From Epiperipatus broadwayi (Eukaryota; Onychophora; Udeonychophora; Euonychophora; Peripatidae), in contig JAQFVV010000036.1 of NCBI GenBank assembly GCA_028023455.1, positions 4,647,576-4,711,575 on the forward strand: 64,000 bases of DNA. Direction: 5' to 3'. This document shows, one piece after another, positions 12,931-23,960 of the stretch. Both the position numbers and the translations under genes were made by a program. How positions within the stretch are numbered: the first letter of the stretch is position 1; every line of letters starts with the position of its first letter. Below the pieces are notes generated by a model, which was not told where the DNA came from, did not search any database, and saw nothing but the letters and a program-made list of their open reading frames with translations.

Positions 12931-14515
12931 GGATCAAATGAAAAAGCTTAAATTTCAAAATAAAAAAATAATAAATATAGATACATCTTGCATAAAATTT
13001 ATAAATGAAATTTTTAAAAAAGCTAAGAATAAAGCTATTGATAGTCATACATGTTATAACTTATATCCATCATCTGCTATTTGCCCTAGGATATTTTTGA
13101 ATATAAAGCTACATAAAGAAAATTATCCATTGAGATTGATAGTTGATTTTGGTGGTGCATAATATTATCAAACATGTAGATATATTGAATTATTACTTCA
13201 ATATATTTTAGGTTTTGGAGAATGTACTATTTCATCATCGTTTGATTTTGTAGATAAAATTAAGAATATAAATATAGAGTTACATGACACAATTTGTACT
13301 TTTGATAGAAATGAAATGTATGGATCAATAGACCAAATCGAGTCAATTAATATTATTTATAATGCTCTTGTTTCAAAAAATGTAAAGTCTGATATTATAA
13401 ATTTTATTGTAAAAGTATTGCAGTTTATTGATAAACATATTTATGCTAATTTTAATAATGAATATTATAAAATGATTTATGGTTGGCCAATGGGTGCTCA
13501 AATTTGTAATTTTGTTATATCAACATATGAAAGTAAAATTTTAAACAATTGAAATATCAAGAAATTAAAGTATACCATAGATATGTGGATGATGCTTTTA
13601 TTTGTGGAAAACAAGAATTAATAATTAATTTATTTAATGAATTAAATGACATTAAGAATATAAAGTGGGTTATAACTAAACAGAAATTCAATTTCATAAA
13701 ATTCTTGGATATTCAAATTACACTTAATGATTACAGTTTGGATTATCTTATGTTAATTAAACCAATTGAAACTAGAGGTTTTATTCCATATGAATCACAT
13801 GTACCTATATGTCATAAGCTGTCTGAATTGAAATCATTCTTATTTTGAAATGAAAAATTGTGCAAATATTCTAGTAATAAAATTAAAAATGTACATTTAT
13901 TTGTTAATGACTTGTTGAAAATTGGTTATTATAAAAATGCTATTACTAATATTATTAAAAGGTTTAAAAGAAATCAACACTATAATAAAATTAAAAATAA
14001 AAATGTCAAAATGAAATGGATTTCAATGCCATTTATATCGGATGAGCAGGTCAAGTTTATTAGGAGAATTTATAATGGTTTGTGTCATATTGCTTTTTTC
14101 TCAACAAATAACATAAATAGATTACTTAATAACTCTAAAATTCAAAATTCAAAGTTTAATCAAAATTCTATTATATATAGATTGATATGTGGATGTGGCT
14201 TGCAATACATCGGTGAATCTAAGTGTAGATTTGAGAAGAGAATAAAAGAGCATATGCTTTTATATAATAGAATTCAAAAAGAGAAACAATATGGAATACA
14301 TGTAAATAAACCTTCATCATCTGTTATATTTGATCATAATAAATCTTGTCAATATGGATTTAAATTTGATTATAAAAATATGAAAATTATTCAAATTGAA
14401 CATTGTATAATAAACATAAAATAAAAGAGGCTATGTTGATTTCAAAAAATTGTCAAATGTTAATGAATCGCCAGTCATCAAATGTTAAGATAACAGAATT
14501 GTGGGAAATCTGAAT
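12929..14515 (+). pseudogene. Penelope-like element copy C, RT + GIY-YIG, broken
   Basis: 5'-truncated copy starting at the MDQMKKLKF block. It retains MVDFGG-like (13140), DRNEMYGSID (about 13310), GWPMG/AQICNF (13480), YHRYVDDAFICG (13570-13605) and the nuclease with IYRLICGCG and YIGES (14170-14220). Comparison with the copy at 24-26 kb shows the lesions. There is a TAT to TAA nonsense change (about 13160) and an in-frame loss of 12 bp removing LPAV in motif B. A one-base loss in an A-run (about 13546) is followed by CGA to TGA (13846-13848) and a one-base loss near 14405. It keeps the tandem 8-bp repeat between RT and nuclease that the E/F copies have lost, so RT and nuclease are still in one frame there. 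It is non-functional. Confidence 0.93.
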
Positions 14516-14557
14516 TGAACTATGGGTATTGTTAAGAGTTGTCTCGTTTTGAATATT

Positions 14558-14640
14558 CAATATTATATAGTTGATAAAGACTACAAAATGTATAGTCAAA
14601 AGTACTTTTAAAAATAATATAATTTATGTAAATTGTACTG
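14558..14640 (+). ncRNA. Hammerhead-like motif in the 3' region of Penelope copy C
   Basis: It carries GTTGATAAAGACTAC (14570-14584), then the closing strand TATAGTC and AAAAGTACTTT. Relative to copies D-F the conserved GAAA is AAAA here, so this copy is probably inactive. The fold is described under copy E. Confidence 0.5.
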
Positions 14641-14644
14641 TATT

Positions 14645-15075
14645 TTGATATATATATATATATATATATATAATTGGATGTAAATAAAAAAATATTTTAA
14701 TATTGATTTTTCAATTAAAATTTTAGTTAGAAAATCACAGACAGTTGTTAATAAGACACTAGCCAATCAAGACAGCAAACTGTTAACTTTTTGTTCTTAT
14801 ATAGAAATAAGATGTCACAATATACACTAGTATATGATATCAAAGTCTCATAGCTTTTCTATTGTATAATAATCTCCTCCACCAGTAAGTCATATATTAT
14901 AATTAAATAATTTCAATGGATGTAATTGATGAAAATATTTTAATATGTGACAATGTTTAATGTTTATAATTTTATTTAGAAAAAACAGGCTGTTGTGAAT
15001 AAGACAGTAATGAATAAATAGTAAACTGTTAATGTTTTGTTGGATTTAAAAGGAATTCACTTTTAAGTGCTGTTC
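14645..15075. other. Non-coding stretch after Penelope copy C
   Basis: A (TA)n tract at 14650-14672 is followed by AT-rich sequence with no recognisable element. The third Penelope family begins next. Confidence 0.5.
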
Positions 15076-15077
15076 TA

Positions 15078-15570
15078 GTTCTTATATAAAGGTAAAACAA
15101 GATAGTCTTCTACTGATTTTATCAGTAACCCCTTTAATATAAGGTAAAATTACTCTATTAAAAGAGGAGTTGTCAATTTTATCCTTTTTTAGTATTAATG
15201 TTATGTAAAGCCTTACATATGATGTTTTTATTATAATTATTAGAAAGCAGAATATTTTTGTAAGTTCTATTTTTTGAGTAAGATGTTCTTTATCAGATAA
15301 ATTATAAGCTCTAGTCAAAATATTTAAGCTACAGAAAAAATTTGTGCAGGATGATGATGAGAATTAAAATTAAGATATCTGTTTGTATTAATGGATTTTC
15401 TGGAAACTGATATTGATAATGCTTCATCATATTTTCTGGCAATTAAAACATCTAGAAAAAAAAGTGATCTGTTATTTTCCACTTCCATAATAAATTTAAT
15501 ATTTGGATGTCAATTATTTATAAAAGCAAGAAAAGACTTTAAGGCATCAATGCCATGAGGCCATATATCT
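15078..15570 (-). pseudogene. Penelope-like RT fragment (third family)
   Basis: Minus strand. It starts immediately after where the RT catalytic YxDD would lie. The first residues read DIWPHG, then HPNIKF, FFLDVLIARK and a SVSRKSINTNRY block (15360-15550), followed by SDKEHLTQ (about 15280) and VILPYIKGVTDKISR (about 15110-15150). This order (IKF, FLDV, RK..T.RYL, LPY..G..DKI) is characteristic of the thumb-side part of Penelope-like RTs. A stop lies within the IKF region and a frame change separates the two halves. It is joined at about 15571-15577 to a plus-strand nuclease fragment, so RT and nuclease here belong to two inverted copies. Confidence 0.85.
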
Positions 15571-15576
15571 AAGCCA

Positions 15577-16100
15577 AATAGAAGGGTTTTTTTAAACCTA
15601 AAGACAGAATATTTTTGGAACACCAAGGAGTTTATGAAATTCCATGTTTACAGTGCTCAAGAAGCTATGTGGGTCAGTCTAATAGATGAATAAATGTCAA
15701 AATTAAGGAACACAGAAATGCTTTTAATCAAAAAATTAGCACATCAGTTTTTACTTCCCATTTTTTAGAAATTGGTCACCAACCTGATTTTGACAATACA
15801 AAAATATTTGCTAATTTGGAAAAATATGATTTAAGAACAATGAGAGAGTCAATTGAAATATTAAAGAGACCTACTGGTTTAAATAGGGCTGATGAAGCAC
15901 AATGTGTTCCAGTTATGTGGAAACCTCTCATTTTATCTAATATTAACTTAAAATTAATAGATGAAAAAACTGAGGGAAATAAACATTTTGAAAAGCTTCA
16001 TATTGTGAATGCTGAACTACTTCAAGTTGAATCTCATTTCTCATCATGCACTGAGTCACATTATTGTTTGAGATCTAACGATTTTTTTTTCAAAAGTTAA
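15577..16100 (+). pseudogene. Penelope-like GIY-YIG endonuclease fragment (third family)
   Basis: One reading frame with a single internal TGA, at about 15687. It contains the canonical GVYEIPCLQCSRSYVGQ (15627-15677), where GVY and YVG are the two strands that name the fold. IKEHRNAF, SHFLEIGHQPDF and a C-terminal RTMRESIEI block follow. Residues after about 15870 are poorly conserved in the family. This looks more like the widespread Poseidon/Penelope type than the family at 12.9-26 kb. The fragment lacks the RT and cannot be autonomous. Confidence 0.88.
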
Positions 16101-16145
16101 CCTTGATAATGGCGGTTGCTAGTCCTTCGAAATATCGGATTGTAA
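16101..16145 (+). ncRNA. Possible degenerate hammerhead in a Penelope 3' region
   Basis: Right after the nuclease stop comes CCTTGATAATGGCGG, then CCTTCGAAATATCGG. A TTGATAA core-like block and CGAAAUAUC are placed as in Penelope 3' regions, but helix II pairs poorly. Treat it as a candidate only. Confidence 0.3.
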
Positions 16146-16149
16146 TGCA

Positions 16150-18138
16150 AAATAATACACGATTTATTCCCAAAAATATTAATTTATCTACATCATACAA
16201 CCATGAAAACATTAAATATATATATATACTTCAGTAAAGTTTACATCTATTATTGGTTTAATGTTTAATAACTGGATTGTTTTTTTTTTATAAAATCTGT
16301 AATGTAATTTATAGTCTGATGTTTCTTAGTATAGTACACAAATCATTAAAATAATGTAATCAATAAAAAGTGATATGAATTACACTTTAATAGGATAAAT
16401 ATATTCAATATGAAATCAGATTTGTTATACTTCTTTCTTTATTTGTGCTTAAATATTGTAAATACTTAAGGTCATAATTATAATTACTAAAAGTTAAAAT
16501 TGATAAATGAAAAAATAAATATAGAGATTGATTTATATATCATTTGCTAAAAAATAATTGTTAGCTAATTATTTAGTAATAATCTTTTTTTAAATAGCAA
16601 TCAGATTAGTTTTGCCTAGTTTTCTATAAGGCAGTAATGAAATTGTGAAGATAAAACGTTTGTTTTATGCTAACATCTTTTAAGATCTAGAAATCTTAAT
16701 TTACATCCACTTTCTCAACCTCCATATACTGAATAAAAAATATTTTTGCAAGATATGACAGTTTTCTTTTTAAGAGAATACTTGCCTGCAAACTGAAAAG
16801 CAATTGCCCATCAATGTAAATAAAAATTCCTAATTTTATAAAATAAATAGTTTAGCTTGGACTATTTTATATCTGAAATTGCAAGTATTTACACATCATT
16901 TGGCAGGATTTCATAAGATGTTTAACAAACATTTTTGAGCATTATATTGTATATACAATTCTTTAAAATAAAATTTTAAAATGACCAAGTTTTAGTAATT
17001 AAAGTACACATCTAAAATAACATTTTAAAAACTTTGAATTGTCCAAAAATATCAATGTTAAAAATGTCACAGCACAGTGAATCATATAATAAAATAAGAG
17101 TAATCATGAAACACATCAGAACAATAGTCCCCAAAATGTAAGGATAAAACATTACTTTTTAGAGGATGTTCCTATCAATGGGTATAACAACAATATTGAT
17201 CTTCATGTGAATCAGAATGCTTGCTAATGCCATGAAACACCTCAATCTTTGACATTGTTACACACTGATATATTGAGTTAACAAATAAATATAAATACCA
17301 TTGTACTAAATGTGTTTGGTTCATCCTGGGTTATTACAGTAATAGGGTGATGGACTTTCGGGCTCAAGAATTATCGTTTATGATTTTAGATCTGTTCCTT
17401 CTCACATTCAATATTTTTGTGAATTCATGCTAACAAAATATTATTAATTAGTTTTATTTCAGCACACATTATTTAATTTAATGAGAAAAATGTTCAAGAA
17501 ATGACCTACTGTTCAATCCATATTTTGTGAGCTGTATTTGTACAATTACATATAAATCAATTTTTTTAGATCAAAACAGTTTATAATAATCTAGTATTAA
17601 TATAAAAAATGTTCTTACTTCACTACTTAATAGTACACAATTAATGTATGAGATTTTAATATATTTAATTATTTTATTAATTAAGTTATCTAATAAATTT
17701 TTCTTTTTAAAAATAACCAAATTAGTTACATCATTTTCTAAAAAAAAATCCCTTTTTTATATGCTTTCAGGCAAAAGTTATTGACAATAATATTTTACAA
17801 AAGAAACTGATTTTATTAAAGCTTTGAACTATTTTTGATTTTCAAAAGGTCTCATCAATTACTCTTTAAAACATTTTGTTTAAAAATAATAATGTTTGCA
17901 CAAACAAAAAAGCAGTGAATTGACCAATATTAATAAAGTTTAATACATAAAACATTGTCATTAATATTAGATTTAATTCTAATATTTGTATAAAGTAAAA
18001 TGATTAAAGGAGTTGTAATAATATTCTATCTAATAAAGTCCATCAATGGAATAGATTTATTGTTCATTAAAAATAGTTATCCAAATATAAATATGTATGT
18101 ATGTGTGGTTATATAAAATATTATTCAGTTTATTAACT
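16150..18138. other. Non-coding AT-rich stretch
   Basis: No gene or element recognised. Open frames are short and interrupted. Confidence 0.55.
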
Positions 18139-18146
18139 TTCTAAAT

Positions 18147-18465
18147 CAGGGATCGCCAAACTTTTTTGATCATAGACCCCTATATAATTTTTCGAAATTT
18201 CCATCGACCCCCAAAAAAGTAATTTTCAGTTAATTAAAATAAAACTATCTATTAGGTACTGTGTTTGTACATTTATTTTATGATTTTAAACATTTATTAA
18301 AGTAATTTTACATTGTGTAACAATAGTTTTATGAAAAATATGTGTGATTTGCATATTAAGAATTGTTTTTCCTTCGACCCCCAATCGACCACCTGGCTCA
18401 GATCGACCCCTACTTTTATTAAATAGACCCCTGGGGGTCGATATAGACCACTTTGGCGACCTCTG
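18147..18465. mobile_element. Non-autonomous hAT element (MITE), 319 bp
   Basis: The ends are inverted: CAGGGATCGCCAAACT at the left, and the reverse complement of the right end reads CAGAGGTCGCCAAAGT. The element is flanked by a perfect 8-bp duplication TTCTAAAT (18139-18146 and 18466-18473). The CAG...CTG ends and the 8-bp duplication define the hAT superfamily. There is no transposase frame inside. The GACCCC/GGGGTC-rich subterminal repeats are typical of such miniature elements. The perfect duplication argues for a moderately recent insertion, mobilised in trans. Confidence 0.95.
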
Positions 18466-18479
18466 TTCTAAATGTACAT

Positions 18480-19108
18480 CGTAGTTTTAAATTAGTAAAT
18501 GTAATTACAGTAACTTTTATATTTGTTTTATTAAAAATGTAAATTATTTTTAATTTCTGTAGAATAAATCAAATAAACAGATTTACAGTGTAAAATGATA
18601 AAGGAGACAATTTTGGTATTATTTGTTTTCAGAAATAAAATAATATTTGATTAATCTATGTTTAAATAAAATCTATTGATTTTATTTTCTTATTTTTATA
18701 ACATTATGAATAACTTATGAATCTCATAATGCTTTGAAGAGTAGAAACAATTCTTATGTAAACATTTAATGAGAATTCATTTATATTAAAATCAAAAATA
18801 AAAATCCTTATAGATAAATATATTATTGATCAATTTAGTTTATAAATAAATAAATTAATCTTAAATTTAATTGCAAACTTGATACATGGTTAGAAAATTG
18901 TTAGAAGAAAGTTATATGTGAAAGTCTTTACATTATTCATAAACCTAAAGATAAATCAAAAGGTTAAAACTAAAAAAAATAATTAAGAACAGAAAATTTA
19001 TAAATGATATTTTAAAAAAACTTATCTGAAAATGACAGTGAAAATAAATTTTGAATCAATAATTGAAAAAATAAGAATTTGAAAATTGAAAAATAAATAT
19101 AACTTTTA
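18480..19108. other. Non-coding AT-rich stretch
   Basis: Nothing recognisable besides A- and T-runs. Confidence 0.55.
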
Positions 19109-19111
19109 TGT

Positions 19112-19220
19112 CAAGCGTTGGTTGCTGAGAGGTCAGCACAGTTGCCTTACAAGCAGTTATCCCAGGTTTGCGGGTTCACTTCCCAGCCGATGCTTTGACA
19201 CATATATATATATATAACTT
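19112..19220 (+). mobile_element. tRNA-derived SINE-like copy
   Basis: About 80 bp are tRNA-like. GTTGCTGAGAGGTCAGCAC resembles a pol III A box and GGGTTCACTTCCC a B box (GGTTCGANTCC type). The part between has tRNA-like spacing, and a (TA)n tail follows. It differs in sequence from the hammerhead-linked SINE-like family elsewhere in the window. Confidence 0.65.
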
Positions 19221-19224
19221 TTAT

Positions 19225-19807
19225 GAAGTGTTGATTATTCAAAAATGCAAATTCTTTTCCCTGTCATTCCTAAAAGCACCATATTGAAGTTTTTACATAT
19301 TGGTTGAAAATGTAATTTTCACAGTAACTTAATAATAAGTTATAAAAAATAAATATCATTGCTTTATAAAGTTGACAAAGCATAAAAACCATTAAAATTA
19401 ATAATATTAAATAATTATTAAACAAAAAAAAATTAAAATAAAACTTTTAATATTTTAAAATTATCAATTTTAAATTTGTACAAAATTGTATATGTTGATA
19501 TGTTATTAAAAAATTAGAATATTTTTAATGTTTTAAAGATAATCTACATTTAATTATGAAAAGAATAGAATATAGATGAACCTATCAGTTATTATTAATA
19601 GTAGCTTTTTTTAGGAAATAGATGTCTTTCAAGCAACCATCAAAATTCATGACATAGACAAATAAATTTTGTAATATTAAGTATTTTATTTTCTAACAAA
19701 TTTAATATTTTTGTTACATATTTTTTTGAATTTATTTTAATAATAACATTAATAATAATTAGAAATAAAATAATACATGACTTTAAAACATTTATATCTT
19801 CATGTGT

Positions 19808-19811
<4 letters not shown>
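19225..19811. other. Non-coding AT-rich stretch
   Basis: No gene or recognised element. Confidence 0.5.
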
Positions 19812-19859
<48 letters not shown>

Positions 19860-19860
19860 G
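19812..19860. repeat. (CA)n(TA)n microsatellite
   Basis: A compound dinucleotide run directly abuts the inverted repeat that starts at about 19861. Confidence 0.95.
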
Positions 19861-20000
19861 ATTAATAAAACAAGACACAAATTGTTTAACTTACTTTTAA
19901 GCTTGTATTAAAATGTTCACTAGAAGGAGCTTACCACTAAATTTAAATTTAAGCTTGTTTGGAGATTGTGGTAAGCTCCCTCTAGTGACATATTTATATA
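19861..20000. repeat. Inverted end fragments of the 54-55 kb repeat family
   Basis: CACTAGAAGGAGCTTACCAC (about 19918) and GTGGTAAGCTCCCTCTAGTG (about 19968) face each other across roughly 30 bp. To the left, ACACAAATTGTTTAACTTAC and AAGCTTGTATTAAAATGTTC match the ends of units at 54.3-55.8 kb. Only unit ends are present, and no hammerhead core. Confidence 0.75.
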
Positions 20001-20004
20001 AAAG

Positions 20005-20866
20005 GTCCTATGGTTTTATTCTTGTTTTAAATTTTTACAATATAAGAGGATTTAAACTGTAGGGTTAAATTATATTAGGAATAACAGCAGTCTATTTTTA
20101 AACTTAATATCCTAATTAATGATAATTATACTGGGTAACCAGTCATATTTTCTGGCCATCAATTCCATCAAACATGTCTAACTGCAGAGAGGATCTACCC
20201 TTGCCACTACAGATTTTATTTTCATTATATCTCTCAGATTAGAGCACAATCTCTAAAATGAGACACATCTATAAATCAGGTAAAAATCTTTACCAAGCTT
20301 TTTAAATATTAGTCCCTCAATTTACCTATTACCAGCTCAAATACAAACATGACAAAGTATCATATGGAATGTGATAGCTATATTTATCTATGGAATGAGA
20401 AAGAGAAATTGAAAACTAAGCTTAATACAATAAGAATATAACAAAACAAAATTTTATTTGCAATATTTACAATTCTTATATGATACTTAGAGATAATTGA
20501 ACACATAAATAAAATGTCAATAAATACATATTACACAAATATGTATTCATAGTAGAGAAAATTCATTCAATTAGATTGAATTCACCTTACAAGCATGAAT
20601 ATAATTATATCCATTTAAAACAATCATATATTTTTTATTATTCAACTTTAATAGTACAATTAGAGAGTGACATATCATAAATTAATTGATAACAGATATA
20701 TGTAAAATAACTATTATATATTAATAATTAAATAAGGAATTATTAATAAATTCTATTTGCTTCAGTGTTCAAAAACAGATACAAAATAAATAAATAAATA
20801 TATATTTAAGGGAAAACAAAATATTAAAAATATTTGTAGAAAGTATTATTTTTAAAATTTGCCAGA
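20005..20866. other. Non-coding AT-rich stretch
   Basis: No gene or recognised element. Confidence 0.5.

Positions 20867-21784
<918 letters not shown>

Positions 21785-21845
<61 letters not shown>
21785..21845. repeat. (AT)n microsatellite
   Basis: About 30 AT units sit at the 3' end of the minus-strand Penelope copy D. Confidence 0.97.
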
Positions 21846-21849
<4 letters not shown>

Positions 21850-23132
21850 TTATACAAATCAATATATATATATCAAAATACAGTACAATTTATATAAATT
21901 ATATTCTTTTAGAAGTACTTTCGACTATACACTTTGTAGTCTTTATCAACTATATAACGTTGAATAATCAAAACGAGACAACCCTTAACAATACCCATAG
22001 TTCAATTCAGATTTCCCACAATTCTGTTATCTTAACATTTGATGACTGGCAATTCATTAACCTTTGATGATTTCTTAAAATAAACATAGCCTCTTTTATT
22101 TTACGTTTATTATGACAATGTTCAATTTGAATAATTTTCATATTTTTATAATCAAATTTAAATCTATATTGACAAGATTTATTATGATCAAATATAACAG
22201 ATGATGAAGGTTTATTTACATCTGTTCCATATTGATTCTCTTTTTGAATTCTATTATATAAAAGCATATGTTCTTTTATTCTCTTCTCAAATGTACACTT
22301 AGATTCACCAATGTAATGTACGCCGCATCCACATATCAATCTATATATAATAAAATTTTGATTAAACTTTGAATTTTGAATTTTAGAATTATTAAGCAAT
22401 CTATTTATGTTATTTGTAGAGAAAAAAGCAATATGACACAAACCATTATAAATTTTCCTAATAAACGTGACCTGCTCATCTGATATAAATGGCATTGAAA
22501 TCCATTTCATTTTGATATTTTTATTTTTAATTTTATTATAGTGTTGATTTCTTGTAATCCTTTAATAATATTAGCAATAGCATTTTTATAATAACCAATT
22601 TTTAACAAGTCATTAACAAATAAATGTACATTTTTAATTTTATCACTAGAATATTTGCATAATTTTTCATTTCGAAATAAGAATGATTTCAATCCAGACA
22701 GCTTATGACACATAGGTACATGTGATTCATATGGAATAAAACCTCTAGTTTCAATTGGTTTAATTAACATAAGATAATCCAAACTGTAATCATTAAGAGT
22801 AACTTGAATATCTAAGAATTTTATGGAATTGTATTTCTTTTTAGTTATAACCCATTTTATATCCTTATTCTCATTTAATTCATTAAATAAATTGATTATT
22901 AATTCTTGTTTTCCACAAATAAAAACATCATCCACATATCTATGATATACTTTAATTTCTTGATATTTCAATTGTTTTAAAATTTTACTTTCATATGTTG
23001 ATATAACAAAATTACAAATTTGAGCAACAGCAGGAAGACCCATTGGCCAACCAAAATTCATTTTAGAATATTTATTATTAAAATTAACATAAATATTTTT
23101 ATCAATAAACTGCAATACTTTTATAATAAAAT
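21846..23132 (-). pseudogene. Penelope-like element copy D, 5'-truncated
   Basis: Minus-strand copy beginning in the RT domain at FINFIIKVLQFIDKN (about 23130). It continues through GWPMGLPAVAQICNF and YHRYVDDVFICGK (about 22920-22950) to IYRLICGCGVHYIGES and the nuclease end SSNVKITELWEI (22007-22040). The RT part (to about 22510) and the nuclease part are separated by one missing base in an NIIKG.KRNQH block. The tandem 8-bp repeat before the nuclease is intact, unlike copies E and F. The 3' untranslated part (21850-22005) carries the hammerhead-like motif. It is fused head-to-head to copy E at 23133-23137. Confidence 0.93.
21900..21965 (-). ncRNA. Hammerhead-like motif, Penelope copy D
   Basis: On the minus strand it reads GTTGATAAAGACTAC, then TATAGTCGAAAGTACTTC. 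All blocks match copy E, including the helix II arms GACTA/TAGTC and the GAAA. Confidence 0.55.
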
Positions 23133-23905
23133 TTATAAAAATGCTATTGCTAATATTATTAAAGCATTTAAAAGAAACCAACACTATAATAAAATTAAAA
23201 ATAAAAATATCAAAATGAAATGGATTTCAATGCCATTTATATCAGATGAGCAGGTCAAGTTTATTAGGAAAATTTATAATGGTTCATGTCATATTGCTTT
23301 TTTCTCTACAAATAACATAAATAGATTGCTTAATAATTCTAAAATTCAAAGTTTAATCAAAATTCTATTATATATAGATTGATATGTGGATGCGGCGTAC
23401 AATACATTGGTGAATCTAAGTGTACATTTGAGAAGAGAATAAAAGAACGTATGCTTTTATATAATAGAATTCAAAAAGAGAATCAATATGGAACAGATGT
23501 AAATAAACCTTCATCATCTGTTATATTTGATCATAATAAATCTTGTCAATATGGATTTAAATTTGATTATAAAAATATGAAAATTATTCAAATTGAACGT
23601 TGTCATAATAAACGTAAAATAAAAGAGGCTATGTTGATTTCAAGAAATCGTCAAAGGTTAATGAATCGCCAGTCATCAAATGTTAAGATAACAGAATTGT
23701 GGGAAATCTGAATTGAACTATGGGTATTGTTAAGGATTGTCTCGTTTTGATTATTCAACGTTATATAGTTGATAAAGACTACAAAGTGTATAGTCGAAAG
23801 TACTTCTAAAAGAATATAATTTATATAAATTGTACTGTATTTTGATATATATATTGATTTGTATATTACATATATTGTGAAACGAATACAGATATCAAAC
23901 TTTAT
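23133..23905 (+). pseudogene. Penelope-like copy E (3' part, pseudo-LTR of copy F)
   Basis: This plus-strand copy starts at YKNAIANIIK and contains the linker and the GIY-YIG nuclease (MICGCGVQYIGES..., 23379-23711), followed by the 3' untranslated region. It lacks one unit of the AAAATTCA tandem repeat (about 23345), exactly as copy F does, so the nuclease is out of frame with the upstream part. It lies directly upstream of the copy F ORF in the same orientation and repeats the 3' third of F. That is the pseudo-LTR arrangement described for Penelope-like elements. The 5' end is joined to inverted copy D through the shared pentamer TTATA. Confidence 0.9.
23761..23822 (+). ncRNA. Hammerhead-like motif in the Penelope pseudo-LTR (copy E)
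   Basis: Proposed type I fold. Outer helix I pairs ATTATA-type sequence with TATAAT, and inner helix I pairs TAG with CTA. The core reads TTGATAA plus one extra A. Helix II is GACTA/TAGTC with a loop, then GAAA, a two-pair helix III (A-U, G-C) around UA, and cleavage expected after GUACUU. The canonical core is CUGANGA; here the C3 and G8 positions are U and A, which could pair with each other. Hammerheads are known in Penelope pseudo-LTRs; this particular fold is my inference. It lies about 140-200 bp upstream of the start of copy F. Confidence 0.55.
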
Positions 23906-23960
23906 TTATTACATATATAATGGATTTAAAGATTCTAAGTAAAACGTGGATTTTAAAAGA

